38,644 nt of DNA from Elusimicrobiota bacterium. Its GTDB lineage: Bacteria > Elusimicrobiota > Elusimicrobia > UBA1565. Made by a program: the position numbers and the translations under genes. Under the pieces are notes generated by a model. It made no database searches and was not told where the DNA came from. It was given only the letters and a program-made list of their open reading frames with translations. Positions 13,462 through 20,808 of this stretch are shown one piece after another. The stretch is from contig JACRDU010000150.1 in NCBI GenBank assembly GCA_016218495.1, forward strand, positions 1 through 38,644, read 5' to 3'. Each line of letters starts with the position of its first letter. The stretch's first letter is position 1.

Positions 13462-13838
13462 CAGGAGAACTCCGCCTTCCAGATCGGGGCCGTCTCCTTG
13501 AGGCGGTCGATGACCTGCCGGCAGGCCGAGAACGCCGATCCGCGGTGCGCGGCCGCGGCGGCCACCAATACGCTGGCCTCCCCGACGGGAACCCGACCGA
13601 CGCGGTGGTGCACGGCGACGGCGGCGCCGTGCTCCTCTTCGGCCGCGGCGACGATGCGGGCGAGCTCCTTGGCGGCCAGCGGCTCGTAGGCCTCGTAGGC
13701 GATGGCCGAGATATCCGCCCCGTCCTCGCTGGCGCGCACGACGCCGGAGAAGACGACCACGCCGCCGCGCTCGTCGGAGCGCACCTCGGCGTAGACCGCG
13801 TCGAGCGAGAGCGCCTCCCCTGTCAGCCTGACGGGCAC
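13461..13838 (-). CDS. moaE: Molybdopterin synthase catalytic subunit MoaE
   Basis: Together with MoaD it puts two sulfurs into cyclic pyranopterin monophosphate to form molybdopterin. 125 residues. Recognisable are VVFSGVVRASEDG, the AYEAYEPLAAKEL helix, HHRVGRVPVGEASVLVAAAAAHR and the active-site tail DRLKETAPIWKAE with its two conserved lysines. The moaD stop is 3 bp upstream of its start codon. Confidence 0.96.
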   Translation of the reverse strand: MPVRLTGEALSLDAVYAEVRSDERGGVVVFSGVVRASEDGADISAIAYEAYEPLAAKELARIVAAAEEEHGAAVAVHHRVGRVPVGEASVLVAAAAAHRGSAFSACRQVIDRLKETAPIWKAEFS

Positions 13839-13841
13839 CGC

Positions 13842-14081
13842 CTAGCCTCCGCTCACGGGCGGGATCACCGCGACCACGTCCCCGTCCTGGAGGGCGCTGT
13901 CGGCCGGGGCGAACTCCTCGTTGAGGGCGAACCTCATCGAAGGCAGGTGGGGGGCGAGCGGGGCCAGGCGCGGGTCGCCCAGGAGGTCCCGCACCCGGGC
14001 GCCGGCGGGCGCCTCCAGGCGCAGCTCGGCGGATCCTACCAGCCGGCGCGCGACGGAGAAGAGCAGAACGCGGACCTTCAC
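13842..14081 (-). CDS. moaD: Molybdopterin synthase sulfur carrier MoaD
   Basis: Ubiquitin-like sulfur carrier, 79 residues from GTG 14081 (GTGA overlap with the moaC stop). The fold starts KVRVLLFSVARRLVG and ends with the required C-terminal Gly-Gly (VIPPVSGG), which is thiocarboxylated to pass sulfur to MoaE. Two conserved features, FALNEEF and DGDVVAVIPP, are present. Confidence 0.95.
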   Translation of the reverse strand: MKVRVLLFSVARRLVGSAELRLEAPAGARVRDLLGDPRLAPLAPHLPSMRFALNEEFAPADSALQDGDVVAVIPPVSGG

Positions 14082-14554
14082 CTGGGCGCCGCGGCGCGCC
14101 GGTAGGTCCCGGAACGGCCGCCGCTCTTCTCGAACAGGAAGATGGGGCCGATGACCATCGCGCGGTCCTCGGACTTGACCATGTCGTAGAGGGTGAGGCA
14201 AGCCGCCGAGACGGCCGCCAGCGCCTCCATCTCCACCCCGGTGCGAGAGCTGGTCCTCACCTCGGCCTCGACGCCGACGCCCTTCGCGCCCGGCTTCAGG
14301 CGCACCTCGGCGGCGTCGATGGGGATGGGATGGCAGAGCGGGATGAGCGCGCTGGCGCTCTTGGCCGCCATGATGCCGGCCAGCCGGGCGGCGGCGAGGG
14401 CGTCGCCCTTCTTGAGGCGGCCGCCGGCGAGCGCCCTGCGGGCGGCCGCCGACATCGTCACCGACCCGCGCGCCACCGCGCGGCGGGAGGTCACCGGCTT
14501 GCCCCCCACATCCACCATGAAGGCCTCGCCGCGGCTGTTCAGGTGGACCGGCAC
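14078..14554 (-). CDS. moaC: Cyclic pyranopterin monophosphate synthase MoaC
   Basis: Converts the MoaA product to cyclic pyranopterin monophosphate. 158 residues if started at GTG 14554, which keeps the family's N-terminus (HLNSRGEAFMVDVGGKPVTSR). The ATG at MVDVG would cut off a conserved segment. Signature blocks: KSASALIPLCHPIP, TGVEMEALAAVSAACLTLYDMVK and the C-terminal GGRSGTYRR. It begins 2 bp after the tatA stop. The preceding-step enzyme MoaA is not encoded in this window. Confidence 0.95.
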   Translation of the reverse strand: MPVHLNSRGEAFMVDVGGKPVTSRRAVARGSVTMSAAARRALAGGRLKKGDALAAARLAGIMAAKSASALIPLCHPIPIDAAEVRLKPGAKGVGVEAEVRTSSRTGVEMEALAAVSAACLTLYDMVKSEDRAMVIGPIFLFEKSGGRSGTYRRAAAPR

Positions 14555-14555
14555 C

Positions 14556-14759
14556 TTATTTCTTTTCCTGGTCCGACTCGACGGACTTCGGGGCGCCCTT
14601 TTCGTCCTTGTCGTCGAGCCCCTCTTTGAGGCCCTGCTTGAAGGCGTTGACCGAACGGCCCAGGGATTTGGCCACGTCCGGGATGCGGTCGGCCCCGAAG
14701 AGCAGGAGCGCGACGACCAGGATGATCAAGAGCTCGCCGTAACCGATGTTTGGAAGCAT
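14556..14759 (-). CDS. tatA: Twin-arginine translocase subunit TatA/E
   Basis: 67 residues. There is a short N-terminal membrane helix (IGYGELLIILVVALLLFGADRIP) with the conserved FG hinge, then the amphipathic helix VAKSLGRSVNAFKQGLKEG and a charged tail, exactly the TatA plan. It oligomerises to form the export pore with TatC. First gene of the operon ending in tatC. No TatB-like longer paralogue is present here, as in minimal TatAC systems. Confidence 0.95.
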   Translation of the reverse strand: MLPNIGYGELLIILVVALLLFGADRIPDVAKSLGRSVNAFKQGLKEGLDDKDEKGAPKSVESDQEKK

Positions 14760-14805
14760 GCCCGATTATACCAACCCCGACGGGCCTAAGTGGTATCCTC
14801 GAGGG

Positions 14806-15639
14806 ATGCGCGCGGCGCTCCTCCTGCTGGCCCTGGCCCTGCCCGCCCCCGCCCTCGAGGTCCGGGTCTCCCCCGCCCCCGCCCGTCCGGGCGACATCGT
14901 GGTCGTGACGGTGACCGGGGCCTCCCGCCCCTCCGAGGCCTCGCTGAGCTACCGCGGCAGGGACTACCCTCTCTTCGGCGACGGAACCGGAGGCCTGCGC
15001 GCCCTCATCGGCCTGACGGCCGAAGCGTCCCCGGGCACGGACCCCGTCCGGGTCCGGGACCCCCGCCTGCTCCGGGCGGACGCCGAGGCGCAGACGCCCC
15101 TCACGGTCGAGGCGCGCGCCTGGATGCTCCAGCGCCTGAAGATGACGCGGCGGCGCGCGGGCCTGACGGCCGGGCCGGGAGCGCGGGACGCGGTGGCCCG
15201 CATCCGCGCGGTGGCCGCAGTCGACACCGAGCGGGCGCTCTGGCGCGGCCTCTTCGTCCTCCCGGCCGTCGGCCGGCTCTCGGCCGTCTACGGCAACCCG
15301 CGCACGGTCAACGGCCGCCCTTGGGCCTGGCACAAGGGCGTCGACGTGGCGGCCCCGGTCGGCAGCGAGGTCCGGGCGCCCAACTCAGGGGTGGTGGCCC
15401 TGTCGGGGGTCTATCCGGTGCAAGGGGGGACGGTCGTCATCGACCACGGCCAGGGGCTGATGAGCGCCCTGTTCCACCTAGGGGAGCCCCTGGTCGGGGC
15501 GGGCGACGCGGTGGCGGCATCGAGCCCCGTCGCCCGCATCGGCGGCTCGGGCTTCTCCACCGGAGCGCACGTGCACTGGGGGGTGTATGTGCACGGCGCC
15601 GCGGTCGACCCCCTGCCGCTCCTGGAACGCCCTTTCTAA
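14806..15639 (+). CDS. Exported M23-family peptidase (peptidoglycan endopeptidase)
   Basis: 277 residues. Signal peptide (AALLLLALALPAPALE), then a beta-rich domain of about 100 residues, then the LytM/M23 zinc peptidase domain. Zinc-site motifs are visible: WHKGVDVAAP (H and D ligands) and HVHWGVYVHG (HxH). The GSEVRAPNSGVV, GGTVVIDHGQGLMSALFHL and GDAVAASSPVARIGGSG blocks are typical of the family. Both motifs are complete, so it is probably active, cutting peptidoglycan cross-links in the periplasm. Start ATG 14806, divergent from tatA. Its stop overlaps the convergent gene at 15636. Confidence 0.93.
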   Translation: MRAALLLLALALPAPALEVRVSPAPARPGDIVVVTVTGASRPSEASLSYRGRDYPLFGDGTGGLRALIGLTAEASPGTDPVRVRDPRLLRADAEAQTPLTVEARAWMLQRLKMTRRRAGLTAGPGARDAVARIRAVAAVDTERALWRGLFVLPAVGRLSAVYGNPRTVNGRPWAWHKGVDVAAPVGSEVRAPNSGVVALSGVYPVQGGTVVIDHGQGLMSALFHLGEPLVGAGDAVAASSPVARIGGSGFSTGAHVHWGVYVHGAAVDPLPLLERPF

Positions 15640-16301
15640 TACTGCTGGATCTTGCAGCAGTACATGAACCCCGTCGTCGGGATGGCCCCGCCCTCGATGC
15701 GCCCGGAGGTGGCGGTATAGGCCAACGCCGACCAGCCCAGGCCGCCGTTCGGGCAGTAGTCCGTCGTCCCGAAGGTATACGCGGTCCACCGGCAGGAGTT
15801 GGCCAGGTACTGGGTGTCGTTGGACCCTATGCGCACGCGGCCGGACTGGGCCCCGACGACCACATCCCCGGATTCCGAGTAGATCCCGTTCATCGACCAG
15901 GCGTCGCCGACCCGCAGCCAGGAGCCGCTCTCGTTGCCCTGGACGTGGACGTTCCGGTTGGTGACCGAGATGCCCGTGCCGTAGGTGTCGGTGTAGGTGC
16001 CGCCCACGCCGACGCGCCCGTCGAACTGGCTGGTATTCCCGGCGCCCGCCACGTTGAACTTCACCCCGCCGGGGGGAGCGGTGGTGCCGACGCCGACGGA
16101 ACCCCCGGTGTAGGCCAGGAAGGTGTTGTTCGTCGCGCGCATCTGGTCGTAGACCCCGTACGGCGACGGGTAATAGGTCGTCATAGTCAGCTGCTCGGTC
16201 GACAGCGCCCCCGGCTTGAGCGCAACGAGCGCCAGCGCGGCCAGGGCGACGACCTCCCTGCGCCCGAAGCTCACCTCGAACGTCCATCTCTTCCGTTCCA
16301 T
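15636..16301 (-). CDS. Secreted/surface protein with TTYYPSPYGVYDQMR signature
   Basis: 221 residues from ATG 16301 (GGAGGGGGG just before it). A basic start and a hydrophobic segment (VVALAALALVALKPGAL) form a signal or anchor, followed at once by TTYYPSPYGVYDQMRAT. The rest is Gly/Ser/Thr/Asn-rich with repeated beta-like units (GGSVGVGTT, GRVGVGGTY, SGRVRIGSND), and the C-terminal part contains Cys residues (SCRWTAY, DYCPNGG, MYCCKIQQY). I associate this signature with surface proteins abundant in Elusimicrobiota; their exact role is not established as far as I know. It lies last in the pilin-like operon, so a link to a pilus or its secretion system is likely. Confidence 0.75.
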   Translation of the reverse strand: MERKRWTFEVSFGRREVVALAALALVALKPGALSTEQLTMTTYYPSPYGVYDQMRATNNTFLAYTGGSVGVGTTAPPGGVKFNVAGAGNTSQFDGRVGVGGTYTDTYGTGISVTNRNVHVQGNESGSWLRVGDAWSMNGIYSESGDVVVGAQSGRVRIGSNDTQYLANSCRWTAYTFGTTDYCPNGGLGWSALAYTATSGRIEGGAIPTTGFMYCCKIQQY

Positions 16302-16318
16302 ACCCCCCTCCCAGGCCC

Positions 16319-16624
16319 CTACCAGTTCACGGTGTAGGTGACCTGACCTCCGACCGCGCAAGCGATCGACACGACCGGCCCGTTGTTCCCCGAATAATTG
16401 CAGGTGTCGCTGGCGCTCCCGCCGCAGGCGCTCCCACCCGCCCACGCCGCCGTCTTCTCCGCCATGCACGCCTCGACCCAGAACTTGTGCTCGTCGGAAC
16501 GCTTCACCCGAGCGATGATGGTGTGGTTCATGAACATCACCTGCATGACGCCCGTGGCCAGGATGATGAGCAGGATCGACATGATGAGCACCTGCACCAG
16601 CGCCGAGCCGCTCTCCCCCCTCAT
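16319..16624 (-). CDS. PilX-like/minor-pilin-like membrane protein
   Basis: 101 residues from ATG 16624, coupled to the upstream gene by ATGA. Residues 6-30 (SGSALVQVLIMSILLIILATGVMQV) form the N-terminal helix without a classical GFTLxE motif, as in PilX-type minor pilins. The C-terminal part holds four cysteines (EACMAEK, SACGGSASDTC, SIACAVGG). Context with two prepilin genes supports a minor-pilin role. Confidence 0.7.
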   Translation of the reverse strand: MRGESGSALVQVLIMSILLIILATGVMQVMFMNHTIIARVKRSDEHKFWVEACMAEKTAAWAGGSACGGSASDTCNYSGNNGPVVSIACAVGGQVTYTVNW

Positions 16625-17286
16625 AGCCGTCCGTCGAACTGCCCCGAGACGATGGTGTCGACCTCGTAGATGGCCTTCGGCATGCTCTGCGTCGCGTCCC
16701 GGCTCACCGAGAACGCGACGCGCACGGACGTGCCCCAGGACTTCTGCCCCGTGTTCCTCGTGAAATACTGGGGCATGGACGGGTCGGCCGAGACCTCGAG
16801 GTGCGAGGCCAGGACGAAAGGGGTCACGCCCGAGACGGTCGAGCCGCAGTTGCCCCCGTTGAGCGCGGGGGCCGCGCAGACGTTCGGCCAGCGGTAGTAG
16901 ACCAGGCACGGCGGCGGGGAGTCCGGGAGGGTGCAGGCCCCGTTGGTGTTGTTCTGGACGCAGAACCCGAAGCTCGTGACGGGCTGCGCGGCCGTGATCT
17001 GGGTGCCGTCGGTGGCCATGTTCGAGCACCCGCGCAGCACGCTGCCCGACCCGCCGGGCGCGGGCTCGTCGAAGCGGGTGGCGGAGACGACCTCCTGCGT
17101 GACCTGGCGCAGGGCGATGGCGGCGGTGCTCTTGAGGCGGGAATCGGTGATGATGCGCCCGCTCTGGTGGTAGGCCGTCGAATAGATGGCCGCCAGCCCG
17201 GCGACGACCATGCTGAAGATGAGCGACGCGAGCATCAGCTCCACCAGAGTGAAGCCGGCGGGGCGCCGCGCGCGCGACAGGGTCAT
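16621..17286 (-). CDS. Prepilin-type N-methylation protein (PilW-like)
   Basis: 221 residues from ATG 17286, overlapping the previous stop (ATGA). The prepilin peptidase site PAG/FTLVELMLASLIFSM, with Glu5, is followed by a long hydrophobic helix, as in type IV pilins and type II secretion pseudopilins. The globular part is Ser/Thr/Asn-rich with paired cysteines (RGCSN, FCVQNN, ACTLPD, PPCLVYY). Length and operon position match PilW-like minor pilins. Confidence 0.85.
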   Translation of the reverse strand: MTLSRARRPAGFTLVELMLASLIFSMVVAGLAAIYSTAYHQSGRIITDSRLKSTAAIALRQVTQEVVSATRFDEPAPGGSGSVLRGCSNMATDGTQITAAQPVTSFGFCVQNNTNGACTLPDSPPPCLVYYRWPNVCAAPALNGGNCGSTVSGVTPFVLASHLEVSADPSMPQYFTRNTGQKSWGTSVRVAFSVSRDATQSMPKAIYEVDTIVSGQFDGRL

Positions 17287-17744
17287 TCCACCCATGAGAT
17301 GCTGAACGAGACCTGCTTGCAGGTCTGCCCCCCGCAGTTCGCGTCCGTCACGACATAGGAGAGCTGCCCGTTGGTCGGCGCGGCCCGGAAGGAGGGCGGC
17401 AGGAAGTTCGTGACGTTGTGGTTGCCCGCCTGCAGGGCCCAGCAGCCGCAGGTGTCCCCGGGCAGGACCCAGTTGTTGGGCCCCGGAGCCGAGGTATCCG
17501 CCGTCACGAACCCCTTCAGTCCTTCCATGATCTGGCGCAGATAGAAGATCGCCTGCCCCCGTTTCCCGGATTTCTTGACCCCGATCCGCGCCGTCAGGAC
17601 AAGGGAGAACACCGAGGTCACCACGACCGAGATGAGCATCATCGCTATCAGGGTCTCGACCAAGGTGTATCCCCGCCGTGCGGCACGCGCACGGCGCCCG
17701 GCGGCACGACGGCCGCAGACGCTCCAGAGTCCCATTCGCTGCAT
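17283..17744 (-). CDS. Prepilin-type N-methylation protein (PilV-like)
   Basis: 153 residues. After a long basic leader comes RRG/YTLVETLIAMMLISVVVTSVFSL, a prepilin cleavage site and methylation motif with Glu5. The globular domain has cysteines (DTCGCWALQ, NCGGQTCKQ). A second ATG at 17735 would shorten the leader by three residues. First gene of the four-gene pilin-like operon behind a good promoter. Confidence 0.85.
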   Translation of the reverse strand: MQRMGLWSVCGRRAAGRRARAARRGYTLVETLIAMMLISVVVTSVFSLVLTARIGVKKSGKRGQAIFYLRQIMEGLKGFVTADTSAPGPNNWVLPGDTCGCWALQAGNHNVTNFLPPSFRAAPTNGQLSYVVTDANCGGQTCKQVSFSISWVE

Positions 17745-17770
17745 CCGGCCTCTCAGACCGGGTCTCTTGG

Positions 17771-17799
17771 AGTGTAACAGGCGACCCCCCCCTCGTCAA
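17771..17799 (-). promoter_or_regulatory. Sigma70-type promoter of the pilin-like operon
   Basis: On the minus strand: TTGACG (17799-17794), a 17-bp spacer containing a run of eight G, then TACACT (17776-17771). The predicted start is near 17764, about 20 nt before the first pilin ATG. The homopolymer run in the spacer could vary in length and change promoter strength. Confidence 0.7.
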
Positions 17800-17862
17800 T
17801 GAACAAAAAGCCTTTTGAAATAAGGATTTAACGCGTGCCCGCGGCCTGCAGCGAGGCCGGAG

Positions 17863-20763
17863 TCAGCTCAGGCCCTGCAGCCGCGTCAAGAACTCCTTGG
17901 CTCCAGGGCGCCTGGCGGGTTGGGGGTCCAACACGGCGTCGACCAGCGCGTCCAGCCCCGCGGGCAGGCCGGCGACCAGCGAGCACGGGGTCTTATACCG
18001 GCGCCGCTCCTTCTGCGCCAGGAAGTCCGGGCCGTTGAACGGCAGCTCGCCGGTCAGCATCTCGTAGAGCATGACGCCCAGGGAGAAGACGTCGGACGGA
18101 GCCCCCGCCTCGCCCAGGTGGTGCTCGGGGGCCATGTAGGCCGGCGTCCCCATCACCTCCTGGTGGGTCAGGCGCTTGACCGAGGCCTCGGTCTCGCGCG
18201 CCAACCCGAAGTCCATCACCTTCACGAAGCCCTGCTTGTCGACCATGACGTTCTCGGGCGTCAGGTCCCGGTGGAGGATGTTGTGCTGATGGGCATGGTC
18301 GACGGCGGCGCAGACGAACGCCATCACGCGCCGGGCTTCGGGCAGGGTCAGCCGGGTCCGCTCGTAGAGGGTCTTGGCCAACGAGTGGCCGTCGACGTAT
18401 TCGAAGACCAGGTAGATGCCCTCGGGCTGGGCCACGACGTCGTGGATGGCCAGGATGTAGGGGTGGGTCAGGCGCGCGATGATCGTCGCCTCGCGCATGA
18501 AGCGCTCGCGCGCGCGGGCGTCAGTGCGGAGCGTGTCCGACATCCGCTTGATGGCCACGCGCCGCATGAGGTTGTTGTCGTAGCCCTCGTAGACGATCCC
18601 CATCCCTCCCTCGCCGATCTTGCTGACGACCTTGTAGCGCCCGGCGATCAGCATCCCCACCTCGTCGCCGGCGGCCGGGGCCGGCGCGGCCTTCGCGGGC
18701 TCGGGGGCGGGGGCGGGGGCGGGGGCGGGACCGCGCAGCTTCGCGAGCCGGGACGCCGCGTCGCGGTACAGCACGCCCTTCTCCTCGAAGAGCGCATAGA
18801 CCTGAAGCGCGAAGCGCGTCTGCCCGCTCTCCTCGGCCAGCCGCGCCAGGGAATAAGGCCAGGCCGGGTCATCGGCCAGGGGCTTGCTCTGGAGCACGCG
18901 GCGCAGGAGGACCCCGGCGCGCTCCTCGTCTCCGGCCCTGAGCTGCAGCTCCGTCAGGTCCTGCTCGTCCTTCGCAGTCAGCTTCTGGGGAGGGATGGCG
19001 CGGTAGAAGAACTGCGCCGTCTGGGTCTGCCCGCCCTCCATGAACGCCCGCCCGAAGGCGGCCAGCAGTTCGCGGGACGCGTCGGAGCGGGCGAAGTCCT
19101 TCACGAAATCCTCGACGACGCCCGCCTTGATGCAGATGCCCGCGACGAGCCGGGCCTGGTCGGGGACGGCCGCGGCGCGCAGGATGGCCTCGCGGGTCAG
19201 CGCCGCGAAGGCGCCGCGGGCGTCCCCGACCCCGGACAGGCGGCGCGCCCTCTCCAGCGGCTGCTCTCCGGGGGCGGAGGGCGCGGCCGGGGCCGCGGGC
19301 TCGGGCGCGGGAGGCGGGTCCGTCGGCTTGCGGCGGAAACGCAGGGCGGGGTCCGACTCGACCGCGGGAGCGGAGGCCGGGGGCGGCGTCGCCTTCTTGG
19401 CCGGGACGGGGGGCGGGGCCTCCACGGCGGGCGGCGGCGTCGGCTTCTTGGCCGGCGCGGGGGGCGGGGCCTCCGCGGCGGGCGCGGGAGCGGCCTTGGG
19501 CTTGGCGGCCGCCTCCCTCAGGACCTTCGCGGCCTCCACATGGTTGTTCTGCATGGCGAAGGCCAACGGGGTGCGGCCCTTCTTGTCCCGGGCCAGCGGG
19601 TCGGCGCCGGCCGCCAAGAGGGACTTCACGACATGGTCGTGGCCCTTAAGCGCGGCCAGCATCAGGGGGGTGAGCCCGTCGTCGTCTTTGGCCCCGACGG
19701 AGGCCTTCCCGTCGAGCAGGGCCATGACCACGTCGTTGCGGCCCTTCTGCGCCGCGAGCATGAGCGCCGTCCAGCCGACCCGCTCCTTGGCGTCGACGGA
19801 GGCGCCGGCGCCCAACAGCACCTGCACCGCGGGGGCATGCCCGGCGTGGGCGGCGACCATCAGGGCCGTCACCTTCTCCTTGTCGGCGGCGCCCGCCTCG
19901 GCCCCGGCCCCGAGCAGGGCCTCGAGGGTCTCGGCGTGGCCCGCGCGGGCGGCGGCCATCAGCGGGGTCTCCCCGTCGGTGGACTTCGCCCCGGCCTCCG
20001 CCCCGCCCGCGAGCAGCACCTTCACGACCTCGACGGAGCCCTTCGAAGCGGCGCAGGTCAAGGCGCACCAGCCTCGCGCGTCCCTGGCCTGCACGTCGGC
20101 CTTCGCGCTGAGCAGCGCTTTGACGGCCGCCAGGTGTCCGCCGAGGGCCGCGACCAGCAGGGGGGTCCGCCCGTCCTTGGTCTTACCGTTCACATCGGCC
20201 CGTGCGGCGAGCAGAGCGGCGACCGCGTCGACCCGGCCGTGCTGGCAGGCCACGGCCAGCGCCGTGAGGCCGGACTTGTCCTGCGACCCGGCGTCCGCCC
20301 CGGCCGCCAGCAGCGCCTTGACGACGTCGACCCGCCCCTGTCCGCAGGCGAGCAGGAGCGCCGCCGACATCTCGGCCTTCCCGTTCGCCGTGGCCTTCAG
20401 GGCCGGCAGCAGCACCGCGACCACGTCGACGTGCCCCTGTTCGGCCGCCGCGCGCAGCGGGCCGGCGCCCGAACGGTCGGAGGCGGCGGCGTCCGCCCCG
20501 GCGTCGAGCAGGGTCTTGACGACCTCGAGGTGGCCGGCGTGGGCGGCGAGGGCGAGGGCGGTGCGGCCGTCCTTGTCGCGCGAGGCCACCGACGACTTGG
20601 CTCCCAAGAGGGCCTTGACGATATCGTCGTGGCCCTCCTGCGCCGCCACCATCAGCGCCGTGGCCCCGCCCTCGTTGGTCGCTTTCACGTCCGCGCCGGA
20701 GGACAGCAGCGTCTTCACGACGCCCAGGTGTCCTCTGCGCGCGGCGAATAGAAGCTCGTTCAC
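17863..20763 (-). CDS. Ankyrin-repeat / Ser-Thr protein kinase fusion
   Basis: 966 residues. Thirteen ankyrin repeats (about residues 1-430, 33 each, pattern G-TALM-AA--GH---V-ALL-AGA) are followed by a Pro/Ala-rich linker (about 430-520), a helical TPR-like region (about 520-670), a second Pro/Ala linker and a Hanks-type kinase domain (703-966). Kinase motifs are complete: GEGGMG loop 717-722, K739 (VAIKRM), HRD 831-833, DFG 851-853 and APE 878-880. The catalytic-loop lysine is Thr835 (HRDLTPEN), a variant also seen in other bacterial kinases. No membrane segment, so cytoplasmic. It lies 45 bp downstream of the membrane kinase gene, probably in one operon. Confidence 0.93.
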   Translation of the reverse strand: MNELLFAARRGHLGVVKTLLSSGADVKATNEGGATALMVAAQEGHDDIVKALLGAKSSVASRDKDGRTALALAAHAGHLEVVKTLLDAGADAAASDRSGAGPLRAAAEQGHVDVVAVLLPALKATANGKAEMSAALLLACGQGRVDVVKALLAAGADAGSQDKSGLTALAVACQHGRVDAVAALLAARADVNGKTKDGRTPLLVAALGGHLAAVKALLSAKADVQARDARGWCALTCAASKGSVEVVKVLLAGGAEAGAKSTDGETPLMAAARAGHAETLEALLGAGAEAGAADKEKVTALMVAAHAGHAPAVQVLLGAGASVDAKERVGWTALMLAAQKGRNDVVMALLDGKASVGAKDDDGLTPLMLAALKGHDHVVKSLLAAGADPLARDKKGRTPLAFAMQNNHVEAAKVLREAAAKPKAAPAPAAEAPPPAPAKKPTPPPAVEAPPPVPAKKATPPPASAPAVESDPALRFRRKPTDPPPAPEPAAPAAPSAPGEQPLERARRLSGVGDARGAFAALTREAILRAAAVPDQARLVAGICIKAGVVEDFVKDFARSDASRELLAAFGRAFMEGGQTQTAQFFYRAIPPQKLTAKDEQDLTELQLRAGDEERAGVLLRRVLQSKPLADDPAWPYSLARLAEESGQTRFALQVYALFEEKGVLYRDAASRLAKLRGPAPAPAPAPEPAKAAPAPAAGDEVGMLIAGRYKVVSKIGEGGMGIVYEGYDNNLMRRVAIKRMSDTLRTDARARERFMREATIIARLTHPYILAIHDVVAQPEGIYLVFEYVDGHSLAKTLYERTRLTLPEARRVMAFVCAAVDHAHQHNILHRDLTPENVMVDKQGFVKVMDFGLARETEASVKRLTHQEVMGTPAYMAPEHHLGEAGAPSDVFSLGVMLYEMLTGELPFNGPDFLAQKERRRYKTPCSLVAGLPAGLDALVDAVLDPQPARRPGAKEFLTRLQGLS

Positions 20764-20808
20764 CGCAGGTAGTATATCGGGCGGACGCGTCCTAGGCTAG
20801 GGTCCAGG

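Noticed and set aside
18680-18735. Possible simple-sequence (phase-variable) repeat in the ankyrin-kinase gene
   Set aside because: The GGGGGCG-type repeat encodes a Pro/Ala linker between domains. Codon-length units keep the frame, so it is ordinary linker DNA.
17920-20751. 943-codon frame antisense to the ankyrin-kinase gene
   Set aside because: It is a GC-rich shadow of the ankyrin repeats, giving repetitive Gly/Arg/Val/Glu text with no domain. The minus strand has complete kinase motifs.
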